A DNA stretch of 64,000 nt from contig NZ_CP082269.1 of assembly GCF_019880405.1 (NCBI RefSeq), forward strand, positions 3,162,001 through 3,226,000, in the 5' to 3' direction. Source of the stretch: Enterobacter sp. C2 (GTDB lineage Bacteria > Pseudomonadota > Gammaproteobacteria > Enterobacterales > Enterobacteriaceae). The first letter of the stretch is position 1, and each line of letters starts with the position of its first letter. Below are positions 45,973 through 53,382 of the stretch, in pieces. The position numbers and the translations under genes are program-made. A model generated the notes under the pieces. It was given only the letters and a program-made list of their open reading frames with translations. It had not been told where the DNA came from and ran no database searches.

Positions 45973-47472
45973 ATGACTAATGCGTTAGATGATTCTAAGG
46001 TAATGGAAGCAAAAATGAGGCCATTCATATCATCATGGAAGAAGCTATCACCGGGCTTAATATCTACAGCTAAAGAGCTTCTTTTTTTGACAAGAAAGTA
46101 TGGAATCGAAAAAGCGGGAGAAACTGAAGCATTAAAAAATAGAATTGAATTTTTTTCTGCCGTCCATGAAGGGTGGAAATTAGCACAACAGAAAATTGCT
46201 TATGAAATTATTACTAGGCTAGATGAAGTTACATCGCTGAAGGCGCAGTCAAAGGATTTTCACAGGCAAAAAAAAAGCGAAGAAAAAATGAGGGCGCTTA
46301 AAAAGGCTGAAGTGAAGGAATATGAAATAAAAGTTCTACGAAGATTCATTGACTCAATAGTATGGATATTATTTGATAATGAACATTCATCAATTAGAAG
46401 ATTGACACTGCCCGACGGGAATGACAATCTATCAAAGCAAAATATCATTGACTCGATGGCCGCGGCAGACTTGATAAATAAAGAGCCAACTTCGATTGCT
46501 ATCGTTTCAGATCTTACAACATTCGTACACGCTGGTGACTTAGTTGTTATGAAGTTAGGACAGGGCATTGCATTAACTGAGGTGAAAACAGGTGAAAAAA
46601 ACATTGAGTTTTCTCACGCTGCACAATTTTCGGTTGAAGCTAAGTGTGAGCACTTTGATAAATACTTCACACAGGATTTTAATGAAAAAGATATAAAACA
46701 TTACAACAGAACAAAAAAACAATGGCAGAGACTGACGGATATTACCGGCACTATCAACAACGGCTCTGGTTATGATCACTATCATAAGCGGCAAGTTAAA
46801 ATTGAAGACGAAAACTATATACCAGAATTTTATAACCAGGATATAGTTAATAGATGGAGTGATATCAAAGCAGGAAAGAATTGGAGCATAGACGTTATTG
46901 ATGAATGTGTCTATGTTGGTGCCTATAAGACTACGGAAATGGGATTTGTCGGCTTCAATTCATGGATGGACGGCACTAACTTTAAAGGCCGCGTATTTAA
47001 TATCTCAGACAGTATAGGTCATCATTTTGTTCAGCCTCTGTTTAATCTAAATCTTCCATATGAGTTGATAGAGGATATCATTAGCGGTGAGATAATAATT
47101 GTCTTATGCCTAGACTTTAAAAAGTTTATGGAGTTAGGTAATAAAAAATATCCTAACTTACTTCACCTAGCCCCTCACCCTAAATCATTCCCCGATCCTA
47201 ATGATTATTTCATGATTGGTAAAGAAGCCATCTTTTCTTACAAGAATGGGCATATGTCTTTTATAGGTACAGGAATGGAATCGCGCATAATATTTGATCT
47301 TCAGCGACCTGCTAATGTAATCGATTGGATTTATAAAGGGAGTGACCTCTACACGCCCCCTTCACATAATAAGCAATCCTCCAATGCAGAATCTCTCAGA
47401 AGACAAGCAAAAAAGACTAAAAAAAATAAAAATAAAAATGCCAAACGTAGCCGCCGTATGAATCGGAAATAA
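45973..47472 (+). CDS. Unknown cargo protein in the fun(Z) slot, PD-(D/E)xK-like
   Basis: The 499-residue product starts at ATG 45973 after GGAGAACG. Residues 1-140 are helical and Lys/Glu-rich. A nuclease-like core follows: GDLVVM with D189, then EVKTG with E203 and K205, the spacing of D...ExK in PD-(D/E)xK enzymes. The C-terminus is a basic tail of Lys/Asn/Arg (KKTKKNKNKN onward). The gene is visibly AT-rich and lies opposite to S and V, the position of P2 fun(Z), which excludes phage T5. I infer a lysogen-expressed anti-phage protein, possibly a Fun relative; I cannot align it from memory. No partner gene is adjacent. Confidence 0.7.
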   Translation: MTNALDDSKVMEAKMRPFISSWKKLSPGLISTAKELLFLTRKYGIEKAGETEALKNRIEFFSAVHEGWKLAQQKIAYEIITRLDEVTSLKAQSKDFHRQKKSEEKMRALKKAEVKEYEIKVLRRFIDSIVWILFDNEHSSIRRLTLPDGNDNLSKQNIIDSMAAADLINKEPTSIAIVSDLTTFVHAGDLVVMKLGQGIALTEVKTGEKNIEFSHAAQFSVEAKCEHFDKYFTQDFNEKDIKHYNRTKKQWQRLTDITGTINNGSGYDHYHKRQVKIEDENYIPEFYNQDIVNRWSDIKAGKNWSIDVIDECVYVGAYKTTEMGFVGFNSWMDGTNFKGRVFNISDSIGHHFVQPLFNLNLPYELIEDIISGEIIIVLCLDFKKFMELGNKKYPNLLHLAPHPKSFPDPNDYFMIGKEAIFSYKNGHMSFIGTGMESRIIFDLQRPANVIDWIYKGSDLYTPPSHNKQSSNAESLRRQAKKTKKNKNKNAKRSRRMNRK

Positions 47473-47490
47473 ATCATTTTATAAACATGG

Positions 47491-47520
47491 ATTGACTGCT
47501 CTAATATAAGAGCAGTCAAT
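47491..47520. repeat. 12-bp inverted repeat at the convergent ends of the cargo gene and S
   Basis: ATTGACTGCTCT and AGAGCAGTCAAT flank a six-base loop and overlap the S stop codon. No clear T-run follows on either strand. It may be a weak shared terminator or a remnant of the cargo insertion. Confidence 0.6.
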
Positions 47521-47965
47521 CTGCCAAATATGAAATTAAAATTAGTTCTATTATTTTTTCATCATCATCTGAAAAACCAAGTAACTTGCGCTCGGGATAC
47601 TGCACAGCAGGGCTGTCGCGCCCCGGCCTGTCCTTTAGCCCAAACTGATGTACGCGAGCAATGCGTTGCACCTTCCCAGTAAATTCCACTGCCGCCGCGC
47701 TATCTTCGCCGCTGGCCTTCATGTATCGACTGGTACGCAGCTTTGCGAACATCTGGCGTTTAACCCGTCCGTTTTTTGCCTTAACTGGCTGACGCTTACG
47801 CGCCTCGTACGGCGTGCCGTCCGGCGCTTTCTGTGATTTAATTCGCTTCTGCTGCCCGGCCCGCACTCTTTTAGCGATATCCGCAGCCATACGGCGACGG
47901 CCAGACGGTGACAGCATGGCAATCAGCGCGGCGAGTTTATCCTCGAAGGGCTGTAAGTCATTCAT
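47516..47965 (-). CDS. S: Tail completion protein GpS
   Basis: The 149-residue product matches P2 gpS (MNDLQPFEDKLAALIAMLSP). The last 20 or so codons (DDEKIIELILISYLAD) are AT-rich, unlike the rest, and border the cargo gene. Overlaps R by 8 bp. Confidence 0.94.
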   Translation of the reverse strand: MNDLQPFEDKLAALIAMLSPSGRRRMAADIAKRVRAGQQKRIKSQKAPDGTPYEARKRQPVKAKNGRVKRQMFAKLRTSRYMKASGEDSAAAVEFTGKVQRIARVHQFGLKDRPGRDSPAVQYPERKLLGFSDDDEKIIELILISYLAD

Positions 47966-48425
47966 CCCATTTACTCACCAGTTCGCCAGCGACATACAGC
48001 TCCAGCGGGCGCGTTACCGGCTCTGGCGATGGCGGCTCGGGGATGTTCTGCACATGCAGCGCTTCCCCTTGCTGCTTAACAAGCGTGCGCTCGGTCAGCA
48101 TCAGGCTGATGCTGATATCAATGCTGCTATCGTTATTGATATCGGCGTACCACGTGAAGCCGCGCTTTTGTCCCTCATCAGTGGTCATAATATCGGGCTG
48201 ATTTTCCCGCAGCCAGGCCATGATCGGCACGAGCAGCAGATCGATATCGTACGTATAATCGGTCACCACCACGTTAAGCGTGTAGCGCTTTTCAAACGAC
48301 AGCGACGCGGCCAGCGTGGCGGCGATGCTGCCGTTATCAACAAACAGTCGCAGCATATCGGGGTTATTTTTCAGCGTCGGAACGGCGCGGCTCAGCGCCT
48401 GACGTAGCGAGTCTGGCTTCAGCAT
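47958..48425 (-). CDS. R: Tail completion protein GpR
   Basis: The 155-residue product matches P2 gpR (MLKPDSLRQALSRAVPTLKN). R and S finish the tail at its head-proximal end. Its start lies inside the lysC 3' end. Confidence 0.94.
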   Translation of the reverse strand: MLKPDSLRQALSRAVPTLKNNPDMLRLFVDNGSIAATLAASLSFEKRYTLNVVVTDYTYDIDLLLVPIMAWLRENQPDIMTTDEGQKRGFTWYADINNDSSIDISISLMLTERTLVKQQGEALHVQNIPEPPSPEPVTRPLELYVAGELVSKWDE

Positions 48426-48678
48426 CTGTATCGTCCTGGCATTGCTTGACTACTTCAACCTGTAGCGCGCAGCTCTCTAATGCGCGCTCAAGCTGGCGAA
48501 TATCGGCACTCAGATCGCCGTTGGTTTTCGGGTCACTGCCCGGCATCGGGCACAGGCTGACTTTCGGGCAACTGTTGTAAACAATCACCGGCTGAGGCGC
48601 AGGCGTTACGGACGTGCACCCGGCGCACAGCATCAGGCAGATCAGTACTGTACCAGCGGCGAAACTGTTCGTTTTCAT
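48364..48678 (-). CDS. lysC: Rz1-like spanin lipoprotein LysC
   Basis: The 104-residue frame has a lipobox (LMLCAGC, Cys at residue 21) and a Pro-containing segment, as expected for an outer-membrane spanin. It begins inside lysB in another frame (146 bp overlap) and runs 62 bp into R, the nested arrangement of P2. It should act with LysB to fuse the membranes at lysis. Confidence 0.82.
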   Translation of the reverse strand: MKTNSFAAGTVLICLMLCAGCTSVTPAPQPVIVYNSCPKVSLCPMPGSDPKTNGDLSADIRQLERALESCALQVEVVKQCQDDTDAEARLATSGAEPRRSDAEK

Positions 48679-48946
48679 TGATTAACCTCGTGATAGTGTT
48701 TTCACGTCGTAACGCCTGTTCACCGGCAGCGTTAAGCTTCTGATTCAGTACGGCATGCGCCTGCTCGTTTTTATTTGCCTTTGTAACGGCGACACTAAGC
48801 TGGTTTTTCAGCATGTCGATCACCTTCGCTTGCTCACTGGCAACACGGTTTGCCTTTTCAAAGGACTGCCGCAGATTGTCGCTCTCGTGATACAGCCACC
48901 ACAGCCCGAGCACGGCCATAACCAGTAATGCGGCTAATGCTTTCAT
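48533..48946 (-). CDS. lysB: Rz-like inner-membrane spanin LysB
   Basis: The 137-residue protein has one N-terminal TM helix (LAALLVMAVLGLWWLY) and a coiled coil (about 25-95). It pairs with the nested LysC product. Start overlaps the endolysin stop by 4 bp. Confidence 0.88.
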   Translation of the reverse strand: MKALAALLVMAVLGLWWLYHESDNLRQSFEKANRVASEQAKVIDMLKNQLSVAVTKANKNEQAHAVLNQKLNAAGEQALRRENTITRLINENEQFRRWYSTDLPDAVRRVHVRNACASAGDCLQQLPESQPVPDAGQ

Positions 48947-49455
48947 GATACCCCCTTAAGACATACTGCCCTTTCACGGGCGCGACGGTTTTCCAGCCCC
49001 TGGCTCCTGCCCCCATTTACGAACACCCAGCGGGGCAGCTGATCACACGCCTGCCGCCACTGTTGTCGCTTGATAAAACCGACCAGCGTTGATTTACAGG
49101 CCGCGCCGGTGCCGACGTTAAAGGCAAAGCTGATCACGGCGTCATAGACCGGCTGCGGCATTACTACCGGTGCGCAGACCGCGAGACGCCGCTCCGTATT
49201 CAGCACGTCAGCGACCAGATTTGTCGCCGCCTGCCGTTCAGTAATATCGCCCTTTGGCACTACCCCCGCAGTGTGGCCGATGCCCGACGTCCATACCCCG
49301 GCGCTGCACTGGTAAGGGCGCAGGCGACAACCCTCCAGATCGCCGATGAGGGCCAGCCCCTCCGGTGAGGTCTGGAGCAGACGAAAGTCGGGTAACAGCA
49401 CGGCCAGCGCCAGCACGGCGGCCACACTGCAACGTTTAATCACTGACATATTCAC
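48943..49455 (-). CDS. K: SAR endolysin (lysozyme GpK, GH24)
   Basis: The 170-residue lysozyme has a signal-anchor-release helix at residues about 10-28 (SVAAVLALAVLLPDF). The catalytic triad lies as E41-(8)-C50-(5)-T56 (LEGCRLRPYQC ... GHT), so Cys replaces the usual Asp, as in phage P1 Lyz. Additional cysteines at 9 (in the SAR region) and 43 could hold the enzyme inactive until release. Overlaps the holin stop. Confidence 0.92.
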   Translation of the reverse strand: MNMSVIKRCSVAAVLALAVLLPDFRLLQTSPEGLALIGDLEGCRLRPYQCSAGVWTSGIGHTAGVVPKGDITERQAATNLVADVLNTERRLAVCAPVVMPQPVYDAVISFAFNVGTGAACKSTLVGFIKRQQWRQACDQLPRWVFVNGGRSQGLENRRARERAVCLKGVS

Positions 49456-49667
49456 GGCCTCTTTGGTGGGGGTGCGATAATGACAGGCTGCATTTTTTTA
49501 TCGGCTTCCAGCAGGTAACTCAGGTGCCGGTAGTACCAGTTCACGCCAACAGTAAAAATCACACCCAACACGCCGAACCATGCGGCGACGTCCTGCGGTG
49601 TCATGGCCCCGAACGCGGCCAGCGCCACGCTCAGCCAGTAGGCTAAAAACGATGTAATTCGCTCCAT
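49452..49667 (-). CDS. Holin (HP1/S21-type, two TM)
   Basis: The 71-residue protein has two TM helices (about 5-20 and 30-45) and a charged C-terminus. ATG 49667 is preceded by GGGACTGAG; an in-frame ATG at 49679 overlaps the X 3' end. It is unlike P2 gpY and suits the SAR endolysin beside it (pinholin or holin type not decided). Confidence 0.82.
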   Translation of the reverse strand: MERITSFLAYWLSVALAAFGAMTPQDVAAWFGVLGVIFTVGVNWYYRHLSYLLEADKKMQPVIIAPPPKRP

Positions 49668-49669
49668 AC

Positions 49670-49873
49670 TCAGTCCCATAGGTTTACAGTCTCTGATACC
49701 GGGGCCGCCTGCACCTCGGGCAGATCGACCGGCGTACCGTGCGACAGCACTGCCCCCAGCCCGGCCAGCCCCGGATTGGCGGCAAGCACCTCCTCAAATA
49801 CCCCCTCAGTGCGCCCGTAATACCGGGCGCAAATCATGTCCAGGGTGTCTCCCTGCTGCGCAATGACACGCAT
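49670..49873 (-). CDS. X: Tail protein GpX (LysM-like)
   Basis: The 67-residue product starts MRVIAQQGDTLDMICARYYG at 49873 and ends VNLWD, matching P2 gpX. It shares its start with the L stop codon. Confidence 0.95.
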   Translation of the reverse strand: MRVIAQQGDTLDMICARYYGRTEGVFEEVLAANPGLAGLGAVLSHGTPVDLPEVQAAPVSETVNLWD

Positions 49874-50376
49874 CAGATTTGGCCGACGATGCAGCGCGAT
49901 TTCCCCTGGAGGCGGGCCACGGCCCAGCGCATATCTCGCCACATCTCATCAATCGTGGTGTCGATTGAGTCCGCTTTTTTATCGCCTTTCGCGCTGGCAT
50001 CCACACCGCGATAACGCTCGTACAGCGTGGCCGTGGTCATCGCAGAAACGGCGCTGAGATACTGGAAAACGCGCTCGCTTTCGCCGTCGATTTGCTCGGC
50101 TGGCACGTCAGCCAGGCGCTCAAATCCGGCGGCCATCTGCCGGGCGCGGTAGTCGTACAGCTCCGCGTTGGTTTCAGCCATCCCCGTTTTAATGGCCTGC
50201 CGCAGCCGGTCCGGGGTAACGGTCTGCTCCAGGCGCATCAACTTGCGTACGCGCTTCGGATCGATATCAGGAAAGAAAAACGTGTTTTTAATTACCGGCT
50301 CGTCGCCCGCAGGCGGCGGGATAACCACCGGGCCGCTGCTCTGCGGCGTGTCGTTCTGAATAATCAGCGTCATCAT
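49873..50376 (-). CDS. L: Head completion/stabilisation protein GpL
   Basis: The 167-residue product starts MMTLIIQNDTPQ at 50376 (AGAGGTAGTC upstream) and ends GKSRCIVGQI as in P2. In-frame codons upstream reach 50502 but overlap M and are not phage-like. Confidence 0.93.
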   Translation of the reverse strand: MMTLIIQNDTPQSSGPVVIPPPAGDEPVIKNTFFFPDIDPKRVRKLMRLEQTVTPDRLRQAIKTGMAETNAELYDYRARQMAAGFERLADVPAEQIDGESERVFQYLSAVSAMTTATLYERYRGVDASAKGDKKADSIDTTIDEMWRDMRWAVARLQGKSRCIVGQI

Positions 50377-50473
50377 GACTACCTCTAAAAGGGTTGGGCG
50401 GTGGACGCCGGTCGCAGGGAAGGTGCAAACACCACCATTGACCGGCGTGCCGCCCGGCGCGGGGCGCATTCTG

Positions 50474-51223
50474 TTAACTGGCGATTTTTCTCGGTCGGCC
50501 ACGTTTGGCCGGGGTCGCGCTCTTTACTTTACGCGGGCGCAATGCCGCCGGGGCCGGTTTCGGTTTCGCCTCGGGCTTCGGGCGCAGCTCGCGCTCAAGC
50601 CGTTCAATTTCTTTTTTCACACCCGCCTGACAGTCGAGGCGCATTGCACGCTGTAGGTGCGCCAGCGCTTCAGCAACCTGACCGCCATCACGCAGCACCA
50701 GACCAGTGATTTTGTGCAGCTTTGCCCGCACCATATCCGGCATGTCGGCGGATTCAGTCAGCGCCAGCACGTTAAGCAGCAGACGAACATCGACCGGCTC
50801 ACCGGCGGCATGGGCGCGCATCGCGGCGAGCGCCACCTCCTCGGTGAACATGTATACCGGCGTGCGGCGATGTTTCCCCGGCATAGCCAGGCCAAACTGA
50901 AAGGCATAGCGGGCAATATCCAGCGCACCGGCGATATCACCGGCATCAAGACGCCACAGCATCACCGTCATCAGAATATCGTCCTGCGCGCCTTTGCCCT
51001 GCTCAAGCGCGCCACTGACCCACGGGGCATAGAACGGCAACAGCTCCCGCTTTATCTCGGCCTTGCGCTCTTTCGAATGGATGGTTTTTAGCGTGCGTTG
51101 GTCTGCGGCCAGCTTAACCAGCATCTGCTCGTAGGCAGTGGCATGTCGCAGCGGGTTTGCGGCCCGCTGCGTGGTTGTGGAGGCCGAGACCCGCATCATG
51201 TGACGCTGTGCGGGACTCGTCAT
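50474..51223 (-). CDS. M: Terminase small subunit (endonuclease) GpM
   Basis: The 249-residue product starts MTSPAQRHMMRVSAS and matches P2 gpM, the cos-cutting subunit. The C-terminal tail is basic (RPRKVKSATPAKRGRPRK). Four bases after N. Confidence 0.95.
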   Translation of the reverse strand: MTSPAQRHMMRVSASTTTQRAANPLRHATAYEQMLVKLAADQRTLKTIHSKERKAEIKRELLPFYAPWVSGALEQGKGAQDDILMTVMLWRLDAGDIAGALDIARYAFQFGLAMPGKHRRTPVYMFTEEVALAAMRAHAAGEPVDVRLLLNVLALTESADMPDMVRAKLHKITGLVLRDGGQVAEALAHLQRAMRLDCQAGVKKEIERLERELRPKPEAKPKPAPAALRPRKVKSATPAKRGRPRKIAS

Positions 51224-51226
51224 CGG

Positions 51227-52303
51227 TTACGCTCCTGCTTCCGGCTCGGCTGCTGCCTGCGCCTGGGTGAAGGTGCCGACCTTGATGTTTTCCACCACGC
51301 AACCGGCGGCGTAGTCTTCAACCACAAAATCGACGTTCATCGACTCGTAGTTTTCCACGCGGTCCAGCTTGGCGTTTTCGTCAATAACCCGGCGGTGACT
51401 CTCGTCCATAAAGTAGATGGACAGGTTATCGAGGCGCGTAACAAACAGCGCATTCGCCGGGAAGTACGGCACCCGCACCGCCGGAAGGTTACCGATGCGT
51501 TTCTGGCTGACGATCACGTCAGCGGCCAGGGCTTCGGTGTTGGCCTGCTCTTTGTTGACGATCGGGAAATATTTGTCTGCCAGAAGCTGACGGCCCACAA
51601 TCACCACCAGATCGGGGTCTTCCTGATACCACGGCTCGATAAGGTTATTCGTGGCGTCCATCACCAGGGCGTCGAGGTTTTCATAGTCGCCCCCCTTACC
51701 GATGCGGATCACGTCGGAAACGACCGTGCCCTCATCATTAGTGACCTTGTTCATCACACGGCCAGGAGCCTCTTTGCGGTACTTTTCCATCCAGCCCACG
51801 GCCACATCCTGAAGCATCGGGTTTTCCGCACGGTTTGACGTGGCGGCGCGTGTCACGCCGTTAAAGCCGACCATGATGAAGTCCAGCGACTGACGCTTGG
51901 TGATGGCGTTGCGGATGCGGATCTGGAAGTCCTGAAAACGCGCCCACAGGTCGAGCGTTTTGTAACGGATATGGAAATCGAAGTTAATCTGATCGCACTC
52001 GTACTTGTTGGATTCCAGCGCGGCGAAGTCGCCGGTTTTACGCTCCTGACCGTTGGCCGTATCCGCCGTGCTGGCGATAGAGCCGGTGACGCCGACCCCA
52101 ACCTTTTCACCCTTCAGCTCATTGACCGGCACGATATTGATGCGGGTCAGGAAGTCGGAAGACTCCTGCACGGTATCCATCAGGGTCTGGGTCACCGACG
52201 GATTGACGGTGAATTTTTTAGACAGATCGTTAACCTCCACGCCGCTCAGCTCGGCGATTCGGGAGAGATACGCATTAAATTTAAAACGGGTTTCCTGACG
52301 CAT
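51227..52303 (-). CDS. N: Major capsid protein GpN
   Basis: The 358-residue product matches P2 gpN (MRQETRFKFNAYLSRIAELS). The N-terminal ~31 residues are removed by the protease GpO in P2. Conserved block DNLSIYFMDESHRRVI is present. Confidence 0.96.
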   Translation of the reverse strand: MRQETRFKFNAYLSRIAELSGVEVNDLSKKFTVNPSVTQTLMDTVQESSDFLTRINIVPVNELKGEKVGVGVTGSIASTADTANGQERKTGDFAALESNKYECDQINFDFHIRYKTLDLWARFQDFQIRIRNAITKRQSLDFIMVGFNGVTRAATSNRAENPMLQDVAVGWMEKYRKEAPGRVMNKVTNDEGTVVSDVIRIGKGGDYENLDALVMDATNNLIEPWYQEDPDLVVIVGRQLLADKYFPIVNKEQANTEALAADVIVSQKRIGNLPAVRVPYFPANALFVTRLDNLSIYFMDESHRRVIDENAKLDRVENYESMNVDFVVEDYAAGCVVENIKVGTFTQAQAAAEPEAGA

Positions 52304-52360
52304 AATTTTTCCTGAAATATGTAATTAATCGGGTTTTACTGCCTGGCGTTCGCGGGCCTG

Positions 52361-53215
52361 TCAGCAGTTCGTCAGCGTCGCTTCACCGCCGCCGCCAGTG
52401 CTCAGCTCGCGGCGCGGCTGATGACGGCTTGGTGTGTTGTCGAGCGTGGCTTTAAGCTGCGTAAAGGCCTGGCTGGTCTGATCGGCTTTACTGGTCACAT
52501 TCTGCTTGAGGGAGGCAAAGGAGTTTTCCAGCGCGGCGAGACGCTGGTCGGATGCGCTGAGACTGGTCTGCACATGTTCGCTGACCACCGTCACCGCTTC
52601 ATGTACATCCGCGAAACGGGCGTCATCGCTCGCCTGCTTACGGCTAAAAATGCTTTTCACGGTGTCGCTTAATTTGGTGAAGACGGTTTCGGTCTGGTCT
52701 TCAAACTCCAGTGCCGCCAGGGTGGCGACAGAAATCAGGTTTTCCGGGTCCGTCTTGAAGCGGTTAAGAGGGTTACTTTTCGCGGTGCGGCAGAACTCCA
52801 GATACTCGGTGCCGAGGCTTGCCGGGTCATCGGTTACGGCCAGACCGACCAGGTAGCACTTGCCGGTGTTGGCAAAGTTCGGCTGAATTTCCATTGAGGT
52901 GTAAACCTTCTGGCCCTTGCCGACCATTTCCACCAGGTTGTCGAGCGGCGCGATTTTGCCGAACAGCGCCCATTTACCGTTAAGCGCGGAATCGTCTTCG
53001 ATTTTTTCAGCCTTCAGCTCCACCACGTCACCGTAGCGGTTGAATGCCCCATCCGGGAGAATGCCGCGCAGATGTTCCAAATTGATACGGCAGCCATAGA
53101 CGCGGGGGTCAAAACCTGCGGCCATTTCCTGAATATCGGTCGCGCTTATTACACGACCGTCACAGGTATCGCCCTCAACGCCGATACGGAAAAACTTACT
53201 TACTTTTTTTGCCAT
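52361..53215 (-). CDS. O: Capsid scaffolding protein/protease GpO
   Basis: The 284-residue product has the protease triad D19, H48, S107 at the exact P2 positions (DTCDG; NLEH; VYTS) in the N-terminal half and a coiled-coil scaffold in the C-terminal half. It builds and then processes the procapsid. First gene of the O-N-M-L-X operon. Confidence 0.95.
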   Translation of the reverse strand: MAKKVSKFFRIGVEGDTCDGRVISATDIQEMAAGFDPRVYGCRINLEHLRGILPDGAFNRYGDVVELKAEKIEDDSALNGKWALFGKIAPLDNLVEMVGKGQKVYTSMEIQPNFANTGKCYLVGLAVTDDPASLGTEYLEFCRTAKSNPLNRFKTDPENLISVATLAALEFEDQTETVFTKLSDTVKSIFSRKQASDDARFADVHEAVTVVSEHVQTSLSASDQRLAALENSFASLKQNVTSKADQTSQAFTQLKATLDNTPSRHQPRRELSTGGGGEATLTNC

Positions 53216-53293
53216 CGTCAGGAGTCCTGATTGTGGGGTTACGGGTTCGGGGTTAGTTTTCCCGACTCGGCACCCTCCCGGCTATCGGTGCCG

Positions 53294-53315
53294 GATGGGT
53301 ACGCCCTCACACAAC
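53294..53315. promoter_or_regulatory. Candidate shared Ogr site for the divergent O and P late promoters
   Basis: GATGG-N12-ACAAC is nearly the same as the candidate at the FI promoter. If centred at -55 on both sides, it gives start points about 53249 (leader 34 bp to O) and 53359 (leader 24 bp to P). Confidence 0.5.
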
Positions 53316-53382
53316 AGCGGCTTAGCGATTCGTAAGCGGCTCATCAGTAGCCTTACTCTGTATTAATCACGGCGAGGCATCC

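Noticed and set aside
53216-53382. An additional small gene between O and P
   Set aside because: The interval fits divergent late promoters and shows no coding frame with a start signal.
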